Positions 32,174 to 40,562 of a stretch of 64,000 nt of DNA are shown here, piece after piece. The position numbers and the translations under genes were made by a program. The stretch lies in the NCBI GenBank assembly GCA_963801065.1, contig CAWDDG010000005.1:186001-250000 (forward strand), given 5' to 3'. Under the pieces are notes generated by a model. That model was not told the DNA's origin. It worked only from the letters and a program-made list of their open reading frames with translations, and did not search any database. Position 1 is the first letter of the stretch. Each line of letters starts with the position of its first letter. Source of the DNA: CAWDDG01 sp963801065 (GTDB lineage Bacteria; Actinomycetota; Actinomycetes; Jiangellales; Jiangellaceae).

Positions 32174-33706
32174 TCAGCGCCCGCCTTGGCGTGGTGCCGC
32201 GTTTGCGTGATGTGCCGTCCTGGCGGTGGATGTAGGGCCGCACCAGTGGCTGACGGCGGCGAGCTGGCCTGCGCTCGTGGCTTTGTCGCCGGCCCAGGCG
32301 ACGTAGCCGTCAGGGCGGATCAGTGTGACCGCGGGCCAGTTCGGCGCGATGGTGGGCGGCAGCAGCACGGTTACCACGCGGTCGGACCAGCCTTCGGCCA
32401 CCGCGTCGGCGAGCTGGCTCTTGCCCGTGCGGTCGAGCAACGTGAAGTGGCCGTGGCGCATCTCCGTGTACAGACGGGAGGCGCCGATCGAGACGTCTGG
32501 CACGCGCCGGCCGGTCCAGGAGTGCGCCTTCCCGCCGCGGGGCGGCGGATAGGCGATGGATAGACCGGCCACGCGACGGCGCAGCATGCGCTGCACCGGC
32601 GGGAGAGACAGCGCGAACCGCGCCAGCAGTGGGCGCACGGCCCGGACCGGGGCCGGAGCCAGCGTGACCCGCTGCAGGAGGTCGGTCACGCCCAACGCGT
32701 CCCGGCCGACCGGGTGGCGTTCGCCGTGATAGGAGTCGAGCAGCCAAGGCGGCGCCCAGCCGTGCACGGCAGCGGAGAGCTTCCAGCCCAGGTTCATCGC
32801 GTCCTGGATGCCGGTGTTCATGCCGAGCGCACCGAGCGGGGAGTGGACGTGGGCAGCGTCGCCGGCGAGGAAGATCCGTCCCACCCGGTAGCGGTCGGCC
32901 TGGCGCCGTTCGCTGAGGAAGCGGGTGGACCAGCGCATCCGCCGCATTCCGAAGTCGGTGCCGGCGATCCGACGCAACGACTGCCGGATCTCCTCCTCGC
33001 CGAGCGGCTCGTCGAGCGGTACGCGTTCGCGCTCCCGGTCCCAGATGACGGCCCGGTACCAGCCGTCGCCGAACGGAGGGAGCAGCACGACGCCCGCCTT
33101 GCCCAGGTACGCGCCGACGGCGGTCGGAAGGTCCTCGGGCAGATAGATGTCGGCCAGCATGATGTGCGTGCTGTAGGCCGAGCCGACGAACCCGACACCC
33201 GACAGGCGCCGCACCGCGCTGTGGGCGCCGTCGCAGCCGACCACGTAATCGGCCCGTTCGGTTCGGCTGCCCTCGGGTCCGTCTACCACCACCTCGACGC
33301 CGGCGTCGTCCTGCCGCAGCCCGATGACCTCCGTCCCGAGGACGATCTGCACGCCGAGCGCCCGCGCGCGTTCCTCGAGGAGCGCCTCGGTGCGCGCCTG
33401 GGCAACGATGAGGACGTACGGGAAGCTGCTCTCGGGATGGTTGAGGCTCAACCGCAGCGGGCGGCGGCCCAGCTGTGGCCGCACTTCGGGCACCTGCAGG
33501 CCCTGCCGGACGAGCTTGTCTGCCACGCCGCGCATGTCGAGCAGCTCCAACGTGCGGGCGTGTACCCCGAACGCCCTGGTGAGGTTCGACTCCTGCTCGC
33601 GGCGTTCCAGGACCCGGCACCGCACCCCGGCCAGCGCCAGCTCACACGCGAGCATCAGGCCGGTCGGGCCCGCGCCGACCACGACAACGGACGATGCATC
33701 GGTCAC
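32174..33706 (-). CDS. FAD-dependent aromatic monooxygenase (PheA/TfdB type)
   Basis: A 510-residue class A flavoprotein monooxygenase. The N-terminal dinucleotide fold is VVVVGAGPTGLMLACELALA, the middle motif is YVVGCDGAHSAVRRLSG, and the second FAD motif is GRIFLAGDAAHVHSPLGALG followed by MNTGIQDAMNLGWKL. A thioredoxin-like C-terminal part is present (HFTLLDRTGKSQ; VTLIRPDGYVAWAGD). Such enzymes hydroxylate phenols or polyketides with NAD(P)H and O2. A TetR gene lies 21 nt upstream on the same strand and is the likely repressor. Confidence 0.87.
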   Translation of the reverse strand: MTDASSVVVVGAGPTGLMLACELALAGVRCRVLERREQESNLTRAFGVHARTLELLDMRGVADKLVRQGLQVPEVRPQLGRRPLRLSLNHPESSFPYVLIVAQARTEALLEERARALGVQIVLGTEVIGLRQDDAGVEVVVDGPEGSRTERADYVVGCDGAHSAVRRLSGVGFVGSAYSTHIMLADIYLPEDLPTAVGAYLGKAGVVLLPPFGDGWYRAVIWDRERERVPLDEPLGEEEIRQSLRRIAGTDFGMRRMRWSTRFLSERRQADRYRVGRIFLAGDAAHVHSPLGALGMNTGIQDAMNLGWKLSAAVHGWAPPWLLDSYHGERHPVGRDALGVTDLLQRVTLAPAPVRAVRPLLARFALSLPPVQRMLRRRVAGLSIAYPPPRGGKAHSWTGRRVPDVSIGASRLYTEMRHGHFTLLDRTGKSQLADAVAEGWSDRVVTVLLPPTIAPNWPAVTLIRPDGYVAWAGDKATSAGQLAAVSHWCGPTSTARTAHHANAAPRQGGR

Positions 33707-33727
33707 GGCCCCTCCTCCAGCAGTTCC

Positions 33728-34387
33728 TCAGCTCGCGTCGGTGAACACCGTCGCGATCACGAATTCGAGGTGGGCGCGAAGCAGCTGGTGGCCGGCGCGG
33801 CGGGTCTCCTGGCTCGCTTCGGCATGCAGATACAGCAGCCGCACGAACGCGCTCGCCGCGAACAGCTCCCAGGCCAACTGCGTGGGTGTTCCGCGGCCGG
33901 CCGGAATGCGGCCGGCCTCCATCCACCCGGCGAAGAGACGGGCGATCTCCTGCTGCACCTGCCCGGCCGCGGCGATCACCCGCGCATGGGTGTCGCCAAC
34001 CGCGCGGGCAAGCACGCTGGTCAAACGTCGGGCTCGCGGCTCGTCCCACCCGGCGATCAGCCGGTCGCCCATGGCGCGCAGGAAGCCCGCCGGGTCGGTG
34101 CCGGCCAGCCGCGGGTCGACCACGGCCAGCTGGTCGATGAACAACCCGGTGCCAGCCTGGTACAGCACCTCGTCGAAAATCTCCTGCTTGTTCGCGAAGT
34201 GCTTGTAGATGACGCTCTCGCTCAGCCCCACCGCCCTGGCGATCGCCCGAATCGACGTGCCGGCATAGCCGTACCGGGCGAATAGATCCAGGGCCGCCTC
34301 CAGCAGCTCGGCCCGGGTGTCCCGAGCCTCGGCCTTGGGCGGTCGACCCCGCCGCCGCGGAACCGGCCGTACCGGTGCTGCCCTCAC
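33728..34387 (-). CDS. TetR family regulator of the monooxygenase
   Basis: A 219-residue TetR regulator: basic N-terminal arm (RRRGRPPKAEARDTRAELLE), then helix-turn-helix YAGTSIRAIARAVGLSESVI, YKHFANKQEIFDEVLYQ. The rest is a helical ligand-binding domain. It precedes the FAD monooxygenase in an apparent two-gene operon. A 20-bp dyad at 34397 sits 10 nt before its start, which suggests autoregulation. Confidence 0.86.
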   Translation of the reverse strand: MRAAPVRPVPRRRGRPPKAEARDTRAELLEAALDLFARYGYAGTSIRAIARAVGLSESVIYKHFANKQEIFDEVLYQAGTGLFIDQLAVVDPRLAGTDPAGFLRAMGDRLIAGWDEPRARRLTSVLARAVGDTHARVIAAAGQVQQEIARLFAGWMEAGRIPAGRGTPTQLAWELFAASAFVRLLYLHAEASQETRRAGHQLLRAHLEFVIATVFTDAS

Positions 34388-34396
34388 GCGGACATA

Positions 34397-34416
34397 GTAA
34401 TCGATCGATCTCTTAC
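34397..34416. promoter_or_regulatory. Probable TetR operator
   Basis: GTAATCGATCGATCTCTTAC is symmetric at 16 of 20 positions, with GTAA/TTAC ends and a GATCGATC centre. It lies directly upstream of the TetR start, where the promoter must be. Confidence 0.5.
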
Positions 34417-34450
34417 TTTCAACGAACCCGCCTGAGGGGCGATCTGCACC

Positions 34451-35245
34451 TCAGCCGGCGAGCCATCCGCTTGGTGGGGGCGTCGCGGCCAGCGACGAGA
34501 AGTCGCCGCTATCGCGTATCGCCCTCGCTGCGTCCGCCATCGCATTGACCGCCACCCAGGTCAGGCCGCCACCGACGCTCACCCGCTGCGCGCCGGCTTC
34601 CACGATCTCCGACAGCGACAATCCGGGTAGCGCCAGCACGTTGACCGGCTTCGAGACGGCCCTGCAAACGGCTCCGATCTCGCCAGCGCTCCGGAGGCCC
34701 GGCGCGTAGAGAACATCGGCACCGGCCTGTTCGAAGGCCAGGAGGCGCGCGATCGTGTCCTCGAGATCGGGGTTGCCACGGATGTGGTTCTCGCTTCGCG
34801 CGGTCAGCATGAACGGGAACCCCAAGCCGCGAGCTGCCTCCGCGGCGGCGGCGACTCTCTCGACGGCGTGGTCGAACCCGTAGACGTGACCGTCTGGGTC
34901 GTAGTCCTCGATCGAGCCGCCCACCGCCCCGGCCTCGGCGACGCGGGTAATCGCGTGCCCGGCGCTCTGCGGGTCGGGGCCGTAGCCGTTCTCGAGATCG
35001 ACGGAGAGCGGAAGATCCGTGGCTCGGTCGAGCGTCGCCGCGTGCTCGATCACCGCGTCCAAGGTGACGCTGCCGTCTCTGCGCCCGAGCGCGAACGCGA
35101 AGCCGGAACTGGTAGTGGCGAGCGCCTTGAATCCGAGAGCCGCCAGTACCCGAGCCGAGCCGGCGTCCCACGGGTTGGGCAGCACGAACGCCCCACCTGC
35201 ATGTAGCGCACGGAAGGCTTCCGCCTTCTCCTGCTGCCTAGTCAT
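34451..35245 (-). CDS. Isocitrate lyase/PEP mutase family protein
   Basis: A 264-residue alpha/beta-barrel protein of the isocitrate lyase/PEP mutase superfamily: GGAFVLPNPWDAGSARVLAA, ATTSSGFAFALGRRDG, the metal-site strand LPLSVDLENGYG, GGSIEDYDPDGHVYGFDHAV, and FMLTARSENHIRGNPDLEDT. The loop with KKCG of true isocitrate lyases is missing, as in carboxyphosphonoenolpyruvate or 2-methylisocitrate-like members. The substrate is unknown. ATG 35245 is chosen because homologues begin near TRQQEKAEAF. Confidence 0.85.
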   Translation of the reverse strand: MTRQQEKAEAFRALHAGGAFVLPNPWDAGSARVLAALGFKALATTSSGFAFALGRRDGSVTLDAVIEHAATLDRATDLPLSVDLENGYGPDPQSAGHAITRVAEAGAVGGSIEDYDPDGHVYGFDHAVERVAAAAEAARGLGFPFMLTARSENHIRGNPDLEDTIARLLAFEQAGADVLYAPGLRSAGEIGAVCRAVSKPVNVLALPGLSLSEIVEAGAQRVSVGGGLTWVAVNAMADAARAIRDSGDFSSLAATPPPSGWLAG

Positions 35246-35436
35246 CCCCACGCGACACCGCAACCTTTCGGCCACCGCACGCCCGCACTGTAGCGGGATA
35301 CCTTCGACCATGCCGGCGGCGCACGACGACCGTCGCTCGTTGGCCCGTGACGGAGATACCAACCGATGGCGCGAGTGTCACCCACCGCGTGGAAACTGTC
35401 CAAAGGGGGCAACGCTGATGTTGCTGGATTCTGTAC

Positions 35437-36069
35437 CTAGACGGCGGCCGGGAGTTCGACTGGCGCCGGTGCAGCTTCCACTAGCTGGGTGAGCAGTCGA
35501 CGGTCGCCGTTGACCTTGACAAGATCGAACCGCCGGTCGACGAACATGTGGTACACGGCCTCGGGGTCGCCCTCGACGAGGACGTCCGGCCGCTCGATGG
35601 AGCCGGCCTGGGCTTCGCCGTCGACGAGGGAGGCCACCTCGTCGCCGATGCGAAACTCGAAGCGGCCGGGTGGGGCGATCGGCGCGAGCACCGTGTCGAT
35701 CGCGTTCTCGAGCCACCCGGGGAAGAGGTCGTCCTCGACGCGTGGCGGCCCGAGCGAGCGCAGTCCCCAAAGCGCCAGCTCACGGATGGCGGGCTTCAGC
35801 GCCCGGCCGTAGTCGGTCAGCTCGTACACCCACGAGGCGGCAGGAGGCGGAAGCCGCCGTCTAGTCACGACGCCGGAGGCCTCGAGGTCGCGAAGCCGAG
35901 TGGCGAGGATGTTCGTGCCGATTCCCGGCAGGCTCTCGACGAGATCGGTGTAGCGCTTCGGGCCCCGCATCAGCTCGAGTACGAGGAGCAGCGACCACCG
36001 CTCACCTACCAGGGTCAGCGCGTGCGCGACCGGACAGTACTGGTCGTAACGCTTGGACATGTGCGCCAT
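35437..36069 (-). CDS. HxlR family regulator with SCP2-like C-terminal domain
   Basis: A 210-residue protein. Residues 5-100 form an HxlR winged helix with the conserved cysteine: YDQYCPVAHALTLVGERWSL, LLVLELMRGPKRYTDLVESL, PGIGTNILATRLRDLEASGV. Residues 115-205 resemble a sterol-carrier-like (SCP2) domain (FEFRIGDEVASLVDGEAQAG; PEAVYHMFVDRRFDLVKVNG) that may bind a ligand. It is divergent from an MFS exporter across a strong palindrome, so it probably controls that exporter. ATG 36060 is an alternative start. Confidence 0.85.
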   Translation of the reverse strand: MAHMSKRYDQYCPVAHALTLVGERWSLLLVLELMRGPKRYTDLVESLPGIGTNILATRLRDLEASGVVTRRRLPPPAASWVYELTDYGRALKPAIRELALWGLRSLGPPRVEDDLFPGWLENAIDTVLAPIAPPGRFEFRIGDEVASLVDGEAQAGSIERPDVLVEGDPEAVYHMFVDRRFDLVKVNGDRRLLTQLVEAAPAPVELPAAV

Positions 36070-36110
36070 TGTAGCTCGCCGCTTGCTGTGGTGAAGGTGA
36101 TACTTGCAAT

Positions 36111-36130
36111 CTAGCAGTAAGTCCTGCTAG
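36111..36130. promoter_or_regulatory. HxlR operator palindrome
   Basis: CTAGCAG-TAAGTC-CTGCTAG is a perfect 7-bp dyad, flanked by ACTTGCAAT and TTTGCCAGT, which may be outer half-sites. It lies between the divergent HxlR and MFS genes, 42 nt from each start. Confidence 0.6.
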
Positions 36131-36172
36131 TTTGCCAGTTATCCCTACGCAGGCGAAAGGAAACCGGACGCC

Positions 36173-37615
36173 GTGATCGCACCTCATCGACGCAAGTGGC
36201 TGGCGCTGGCCCTGCTGAGCGTCGTTCAGTTCATGGTCGTCCTGGACATCGCAATCGTGAACGTCGCGTTGCCGTCGATCCAGGTCGACCTCGGGTTCTC
36301 GCAGGAGAATTTGCAATGGGTGATCAGCGCGTACGCGCTGGTCTTCGGGGGGTTCCTTCTGCTCGGGGGACGGTCCGCTGATCTCCTAGGGCGTCGTCGC
36401 ATCTTCCTGGGCGGCGTGGTCGTGTTCACGATGGCATCCCTCCTCGCCGGCCTGGCGTGGTCAGATGCGTCGTTGATCGGGGCGCGCGCCTTCCAGGGGC
36501 TCGGGGCGGCGATCATCACTCCGGCTGCGCTGTCAATTCTCTCGACGACGTTCGTGGAAGGACGCGAGCGCAACATCGCGCTCGGCGTCTGGGGCGCGGT
36601 GGGCGGGTTCGGTGCGGCCGCGGGAGTGCTGCTAGGCGGGATCCTCACCGACGCGCTCAGCTGGGAGTGGATCTTCTTCGTCAACATCCCCGTCGGCGTG
36701 ACCGCGTTCGTGCTTGCGCCCCTCCTGCTCACGGAGAGCCGCGACGCCCGCATGAAGACGTTCGACGTCCCCGGCGCGGTGCTAGTGACCAGCGGCCTCT
36801 CCTCGCTCGTCTACGCGATCACGCAGGCAGGCCAGGAGGGCTGGCTCGCCGGTCGGACGCTCGGCTTCCTCGCCGCCGCACTCGTGCTGCTGGTCGGCTT
36901 CGTCGGCTGGGAGCTGAGGCACCCCGAGCCGCTGATGCGCTTCGGCCTCCTCCAGACACGCACCGTCAGCGGCGCGAACGTGGCCGGGTTCATCCTGGGC
37001 ACCGCGCTGTTCTCGATGTTCCTCATGCTGACTCTCTACATGCAGCAGGTGCTGGGCTATTCGGCGATGAAGACCGGCGTCGCCTACCTCGCGGTGGCTG
37101 GCACGGCGATCCTCTGGTCCGCAGTCGCCGCGCAGCTCGTCACCCGAGTCGGCGTGAAGCCGGTGCTCGTCCTCGGCATGTCTCTGCTCACCGCGGGTCT
37201 CGTCTACTTCACCCAGGTGTCGGTCGGCGGCACGTATCTGAGTGATCTCCTACCGGGATTCCTCCTGATCGGAATCGGCATCGGCTTCTCCTTCGTGCCG
37301 ATCTCGATCGCCGCGTTGGCCGGCGTGCAGGCGTCCGAGGCGGGCCTCGCATCCGGCCTGATCAACACCTCGCAGCAGATCGGCGGCGCGCTCGGCATCG
37401 CGGCGCTGTCGACGATCGCAACATCGCAGACCGCGGACGCCCTGGCCTCCGGCTCCACCTTGCCATTCGCGCTCGTGGACGGCTTCTCGTCCGCATTCGT
37501 CGCGGGAGTCGTCATCGCGGGCCTCGGAATCGTGGCCGCTCTGACACTGATCCGCCGCGAGGAGCTCGACCAGCCGCAGGACGAAGTGGAGCCTGCACTC
37601 GACCTCGCCGCCTAG
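36173..37615 (+). CDS. DHA2-type MFS drug exporter (EmrB/QacA)
   Basis: A 480-residue MFS transporter with 14 predicted helices, the DHA2 layout. Motifs: VVLDIAIVNVALPSIQVDLG in TM1 (motif D1), GGRSADLLGRRRIFLGG in loop 2-3 (motif A), and GVWGAVGGFGAAAGVLLGGI in TM5 (motif C of antiporters). These features indicate proton-coupled drug export at the inner membrane. GTG 36173 is the start; the palindrome upstream suggests control by HxlR. A strong terminator follows the stop. Confidence 0.88.
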   Translation: MIAPHRRKWLALALLSVVQFMVVLDIAIVNVALPSIQVDLGFSQENLQWVISAYALVFGGFLLLGGRSADLLGRRRIFLGGVVVFTMASLLAGLAWSDASLIGARAFQGLGAAIITPAALSILSTTFVEGRERNIALGVWGAVGGFGAAAGVLLGGILTDALSWEWIFFVNIPVGVTAFVLAPLLLTESRDARMKTFDVPGAVLVTSGLSSLVYAITQAGQEGWLAGRTLGFLAAALVLLVGFVGWELRHPEPLMRFGLLQTRTVSGANVAGFILGTALFSMFLMLTLYMQQVLGYSAMKTGVAYLAVAGTAILWSAVAAQLVTRVGVKPVLVLGMSLLTAGLVYFTQVSVGGTYLSDLLPGFLLIGIGIGFSFVPISIAALAGVQASEAGLASGLINTSQQIGGALGIAALSTIATSQTADALASGSTLPFALVDGFSSAFVAGVVIAGLGIVAALTLIRREELDQPQDEVEPALDLAA

Positions 37616-37628
37616 AACCTGTGGGGAG

Positions 37629-37658
37629 CCCCTCGCACCGGCTTGCCGGTGCGAGGGG
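37629..37658. terminator. Hairpin terminator between convergent genes
   Basis: A perfect 14-bp stem with a TT loop (CCCCTCGCACCGGC/GCCGGTGCGAGGGG) begins 14 nt after the MFS stop and lies before the convergent LLM gene, which ends at 37701. It lacks a T-run, as is common in actinobacteria, and can serve both strands. Confidence 0.75.
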
Positions 37659-37700
37659 GGCGCCGCAGGCCTCCTGAGCCGTGGCCATCCCGGGATGACC

Positions 37701-38591
37701 TCAGCGGGATGCCCGCATCTGGGGGATGATGGTGTTCGCAACTTCCTCGAACACCCCCTGCTCGCCGGGAGCCGGCCGCCAGGTCTGCGGCCAGTACAGG
37801 ACGAACTCGTCGATGCCGATCTCGCTGAATCGGCCGACCATGTCGGTGAAGTACCCGACCGACCGCCAAGGAGTCAGCGGCGGGAAGCAGACCAGCGAGT
37901 GCCGAACGGTGGTTGGGTCGCGCCCGGCGTCGGCGCACAGGTCGTCGAAGCGGTGGCTGCGTTCCGTGGTGACGGTGTAGAAGTCGTCCTCGGTCTCCAC
38001 GCCGTACCCGCCCCACGAACTCCACCCGTCACCGTGCTCGGCGGCGATGCGCAGCATCTTGGGGCCATGCGCCGCAATAGTGATCGGAGGGCGAGGCCGC
38101 TGCACCGGCAACGGAACCGTCTCGGCCCCCTCGCACCGGTAGAACCGGCCCGTGTAGCTCGTCACCTCCTGCCGTAGAAGCAGGTCGACCAGCTCGACGA
38201 ACTCGCGGAATCGTGCCACCCGTTCCCCGGTCGGCCAGTCCACGCCGACTGCCCGCGCACCCGCCGAGGGGTCACCCACACCGAGCCCGAGCTCCACCCG
38301 ACCACCGCTGAGGTGATCGACGGTCATGGCGGCCTTGGTCAACGTGACCGGATGCCGGAAGTAGAGGCTCGTGACCAGCGTCCCGACCCGGATGCTGGTG
38401 GTTCCCGCCGCCATCAGGGTCAGCGTCACCGGACCGTCGAACATCGTGTGCTGCACCCGATCCGGCTCCACGACCGTGTCGCAGTTCCACAGCACGTCGA
38501 ACCCGAACCGTTCGGCGTCCCGCCAGCGCCCGTGGAGCACGTCGAGCGGCAGGTGCTGGTACTGGTAGGCGCAGAAGCGCAGACCCGCCAT
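37701..38591 (-). CDS. Luciferase-like (LLM class) F420-dependent oxidoreductase
   Basis: A 296-residue TIM-barrel protein of the bacterial luciferase-like family: GLRFCAYQYQHLPLDVLHGR, TSIRVGTLVTSLYFRHPVTL, TVDHLSGGRVELGLGVGD, FVELVDLLLRQEVTSYTGRF, ITIAAHGPKMLRIAAEHGDG. In actinobacteria such proteins mostly use F420H2; flavin is also possible. The substrate is unknown. Single gene, convergent with the MFS exporter. Confidence 0.86.
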   Translation of the reverse strand: MAGLRFCAYQYQHLPLDVLHGRWRDAERFGFDVLWNCDTVVEPDRVQHTMFDGPVTLTLMAAGTTSIRVGTLVTSLYFRHPVTLTKAAMTVDHLSGGRVELGLGVGDPSAGARAVGVDWPTGERVARFREFVELVDLLLRQEVTSYTGRFYRCEGAETVPLPVQRPRPPITIAAHGPKMLRIAAEHGDGWSSWGGYGVETEDDFYTVTTERSHRFDDLCADAGRDPTTVRHSLVCFPPLTPWRSVGYFTDMVGRFSEIGIDEFVLYWPQTWRPAPGEQGVFEEVANTIIPQMRASR

Positions 38592-38783
38592 GTGAAGACC
38601 TCAGCTTCCTCCCCGCGCGATCCCACCACCACAGCCCGTCAGGCGCATCGTGACACCGGTCTGTAGGGTGGCGCTGTCGGTGCCGAACAGAAACAGCAGC
38701 GCCTGGTGAGCTGCTTCACTGACAGCGGGGCGCGGGGCCGGTTTTCTGGCGCCCGGCGTCCCGAGCCTTTCACGGAGGCGGCG

Positions 38784-40526
38784 ATGTCCCTCCCCGCGCG
38801 GGCTGATCACTCGGCCAATACCTCCGAACCCCCCCTTGCGGGGCAGCCATCGCCTCCGGACGAGCCGTCGGCCCAGGTCCCGGCCCGCCCAAGCGACCGG
38901 CGGACTCGGGTGGTCAGACGCAGGCTCGGCCTGGCCGGGTGCGCCTTCGCCGTGGTGTTCTTCTGCCTGTCCCAGACCCCGTCGCTGCTGCCGCGTTCCT
39001 GGCTTCTGCAGGGCGTCGTGAGCGGCATCACCGCCGCGATGGGCTATGCCCTCGGTGCCACGCTGGGGGCGCTCGTGCGGAGGTTCCGATGGTGGGAGCC
39101 GGGTCCGCGGGCCGCGCGCATCGCCTGGAGGGTGCTCTTCGTCGTGGCCCCGTTGCTGGGCCTCCTGTTCATCCTCCTCGGCACGGGCTGGCAGATTGAC
39201 CTGCGACAGCGCGTCGGCATGGACCCCAATGTCACCTGGCATGGGATCGTCGTGGTCACCGTGCTGACCTTCGGACTGATCCTGCTGGTCGCCCGGCTGC
39301 TGCGGCTGGTGACGCGCAGGTTGGCGCAATTGCTGGGTCGGTTCGTCCCCAAGCCAGTTGCCTACGGCGTGGGGGTTCTCGTCGTCGGTCTTCTCGGCGT
39401 CGCGTTCGTCGAAGACTTCCTGATGAGCAACATGGTCACCGTCGCCAACCAGACTGCGTCGCTGGCGAACGGCCGCACCACCCCGGGCGTCACCGCCCCA
39501 ACCTCGTCGCAGCTGTCCGGCAGTGCCGCTTCAGCGATCCCCTGGGACTCGCTGGGTCACAAGGGCCGGGACTTCGTCGGGACGGCGCCGAGCCGGGAGG
39601 AGCTCGGCCGGTTCGCCGGGACGCCGGCCGCTGATCCGATCCGGGTCTACGTCGGCCTCGACTCGGCAGGATCGGTCAACGAGCGGGTGCGGCTCGCGGT
39701 CCAGGAAATGGAGCGGACCGACGCTTTCGACCGCGCTGTGATAGCCGTGATCACGACTACTGGAACCGGCTGGGTGGACGAGGACGTCGCGGACTCCCTC
39801 GAGTACATGTATGCCGGGGACACCGCGCTGGTGACGATGCAGTACTCCTACCTGCCGAGCTGGCTTTCGTTCATGGTGGACAGGTCGAAGGCAACCGAGG
39901 CGGCGTCCGCGCTCATCAACGCGGTCCGCGCCGAGTGGGCCGCCCTCCCGGCAGAGTCCCGACCGAAACTGGTGCTGTTCGGTGAGAGCCTCGGCTCGTA
40001 CGGGACGGAGAGCACTTTCGGGGACCTGGAGAGCATGGCGGCCGGCTCGGACGGCGCTCTGCTGGTCGGGCCTCCGTTCGCCAACCCGATCTGGCGCGAG
40101 CTGGTGGATGCACGTGAGGAGGGAACCCCTGTGTGGAGCCCCGTCTACGACGGCGGCGAGACGGTCCTCTTCGTCCAGGACGCACCTGAGCTGCGGTCGC
40201 GGACCGGCCAGCGGGAAGTCCCCAAAGTGTTGTACCTGCAGAACTCCTCCGACCCGGTGGTGTGGTGGACTCCGGAGCTGCTGTACCGGTCGCCCGAGTG
40301 GCTCGACGAACCGCGTGGTCCTGACATCTCGCCCGAGATGCGGTGGTACCCGGGTGTCACCTTCTGGCAGACGGTCGTGGACCTGGCGTTCTCGACCAGC
40401 GTGCCGACCGGCCACGGGCACGTGTACGGCTCCAGCGTCGCGGACGCATGGGCAGCGCTCCTCCAGCCGCCGGGCTGGAACGCCGCGGACACGGTACGTC
40501 TCCGGGCGCTGCTCGACGCTCGCTGA
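38784..40526 (+). CDS. Membrane-anchored alpha/beta hydrolase (Abhydrolase_9 type)
   Basis: A 580-residue protein. ATG 38784 is chosen because GGAGG lies 6 nt upstream. About four N-terminal membrane helices (CAFAVVFFCLSQTPSLLPRS; VLFVVAPLLGLLFILLGTGW; GIVVVTVLTFGLILLVARLL; YGVGVLVVGLLGVAFVEDF) lead to an extracytoplasmic hydrolase domain. That domain has IRVYVGLDSAGSVNERVRLA, VITTTGTGWVDEDVADSLEY, and the nucleophile segment KLVLFGESLGSYGTESTFGD; a histidine near the end is in PTGHGHVYGSSVADAW. The pattern matches the two-domain Abhydrolase_9 proteins of actinobacteria, of unknown substrate. Confidence 0.83.
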   Translation: MSLPARADHSANTSEPPLAGQPSPPDEPSAQVPARPSDRRTRVVRRRLGLAGCAFAVVFFCLSQTPSLLPRSWLLQGVVSGITAAMGYALGATLGALVRRFRWWEPGPRAARIAWRVLFVVAPLLGLLFILLGTGWQIDLRQRVGMDPNVTWHGIVVVTVLTFGLILLVARLLRLVTRRLAQLLGRFVPKPVAYGVGVLVVGLLGVAFVEDFLMSNMVTVANQTASLANGRTTPGVTAPTSSQLSGSAASAIPWDSLGHKGRDFVGTAPSREELGRFAGTPAADPIRVYVGLDSAGSVNERVRLAVQEMERTDAFDRAVIAVITTTGTGWVDEDVADSLEYMYAGDTALVTMQYSYLPSWLSFMVDRSKATEAASALINAVRAEWAALPAESRPKLVLFGESLGSYGTESTFGDLESMAAGSDGALLVGPPFANPIWRELVDAREEGTPVWSPVYDGGETVLFVQDAPELRSRTGQREVPKVLYLQNSSDPVVWWTPELLYRSPEWLDEPRGPDISPEMRWYPGVTFWQTVVDLAFSTSVPTGHGHVYGSSVADAWAALLQPPGWNAADTVRLRALLDAR

Positions 40527-40562
40527 CAGGGCGCGCTCGCAACCGCGGCCGGGCTGCGGTGG

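Noticed and set aside
32714..34285. A 523-codon open frame opposite the monooxygenase and TetR genes
   Set aside because: No domain is visible; it spans two confident genes on the other strand.
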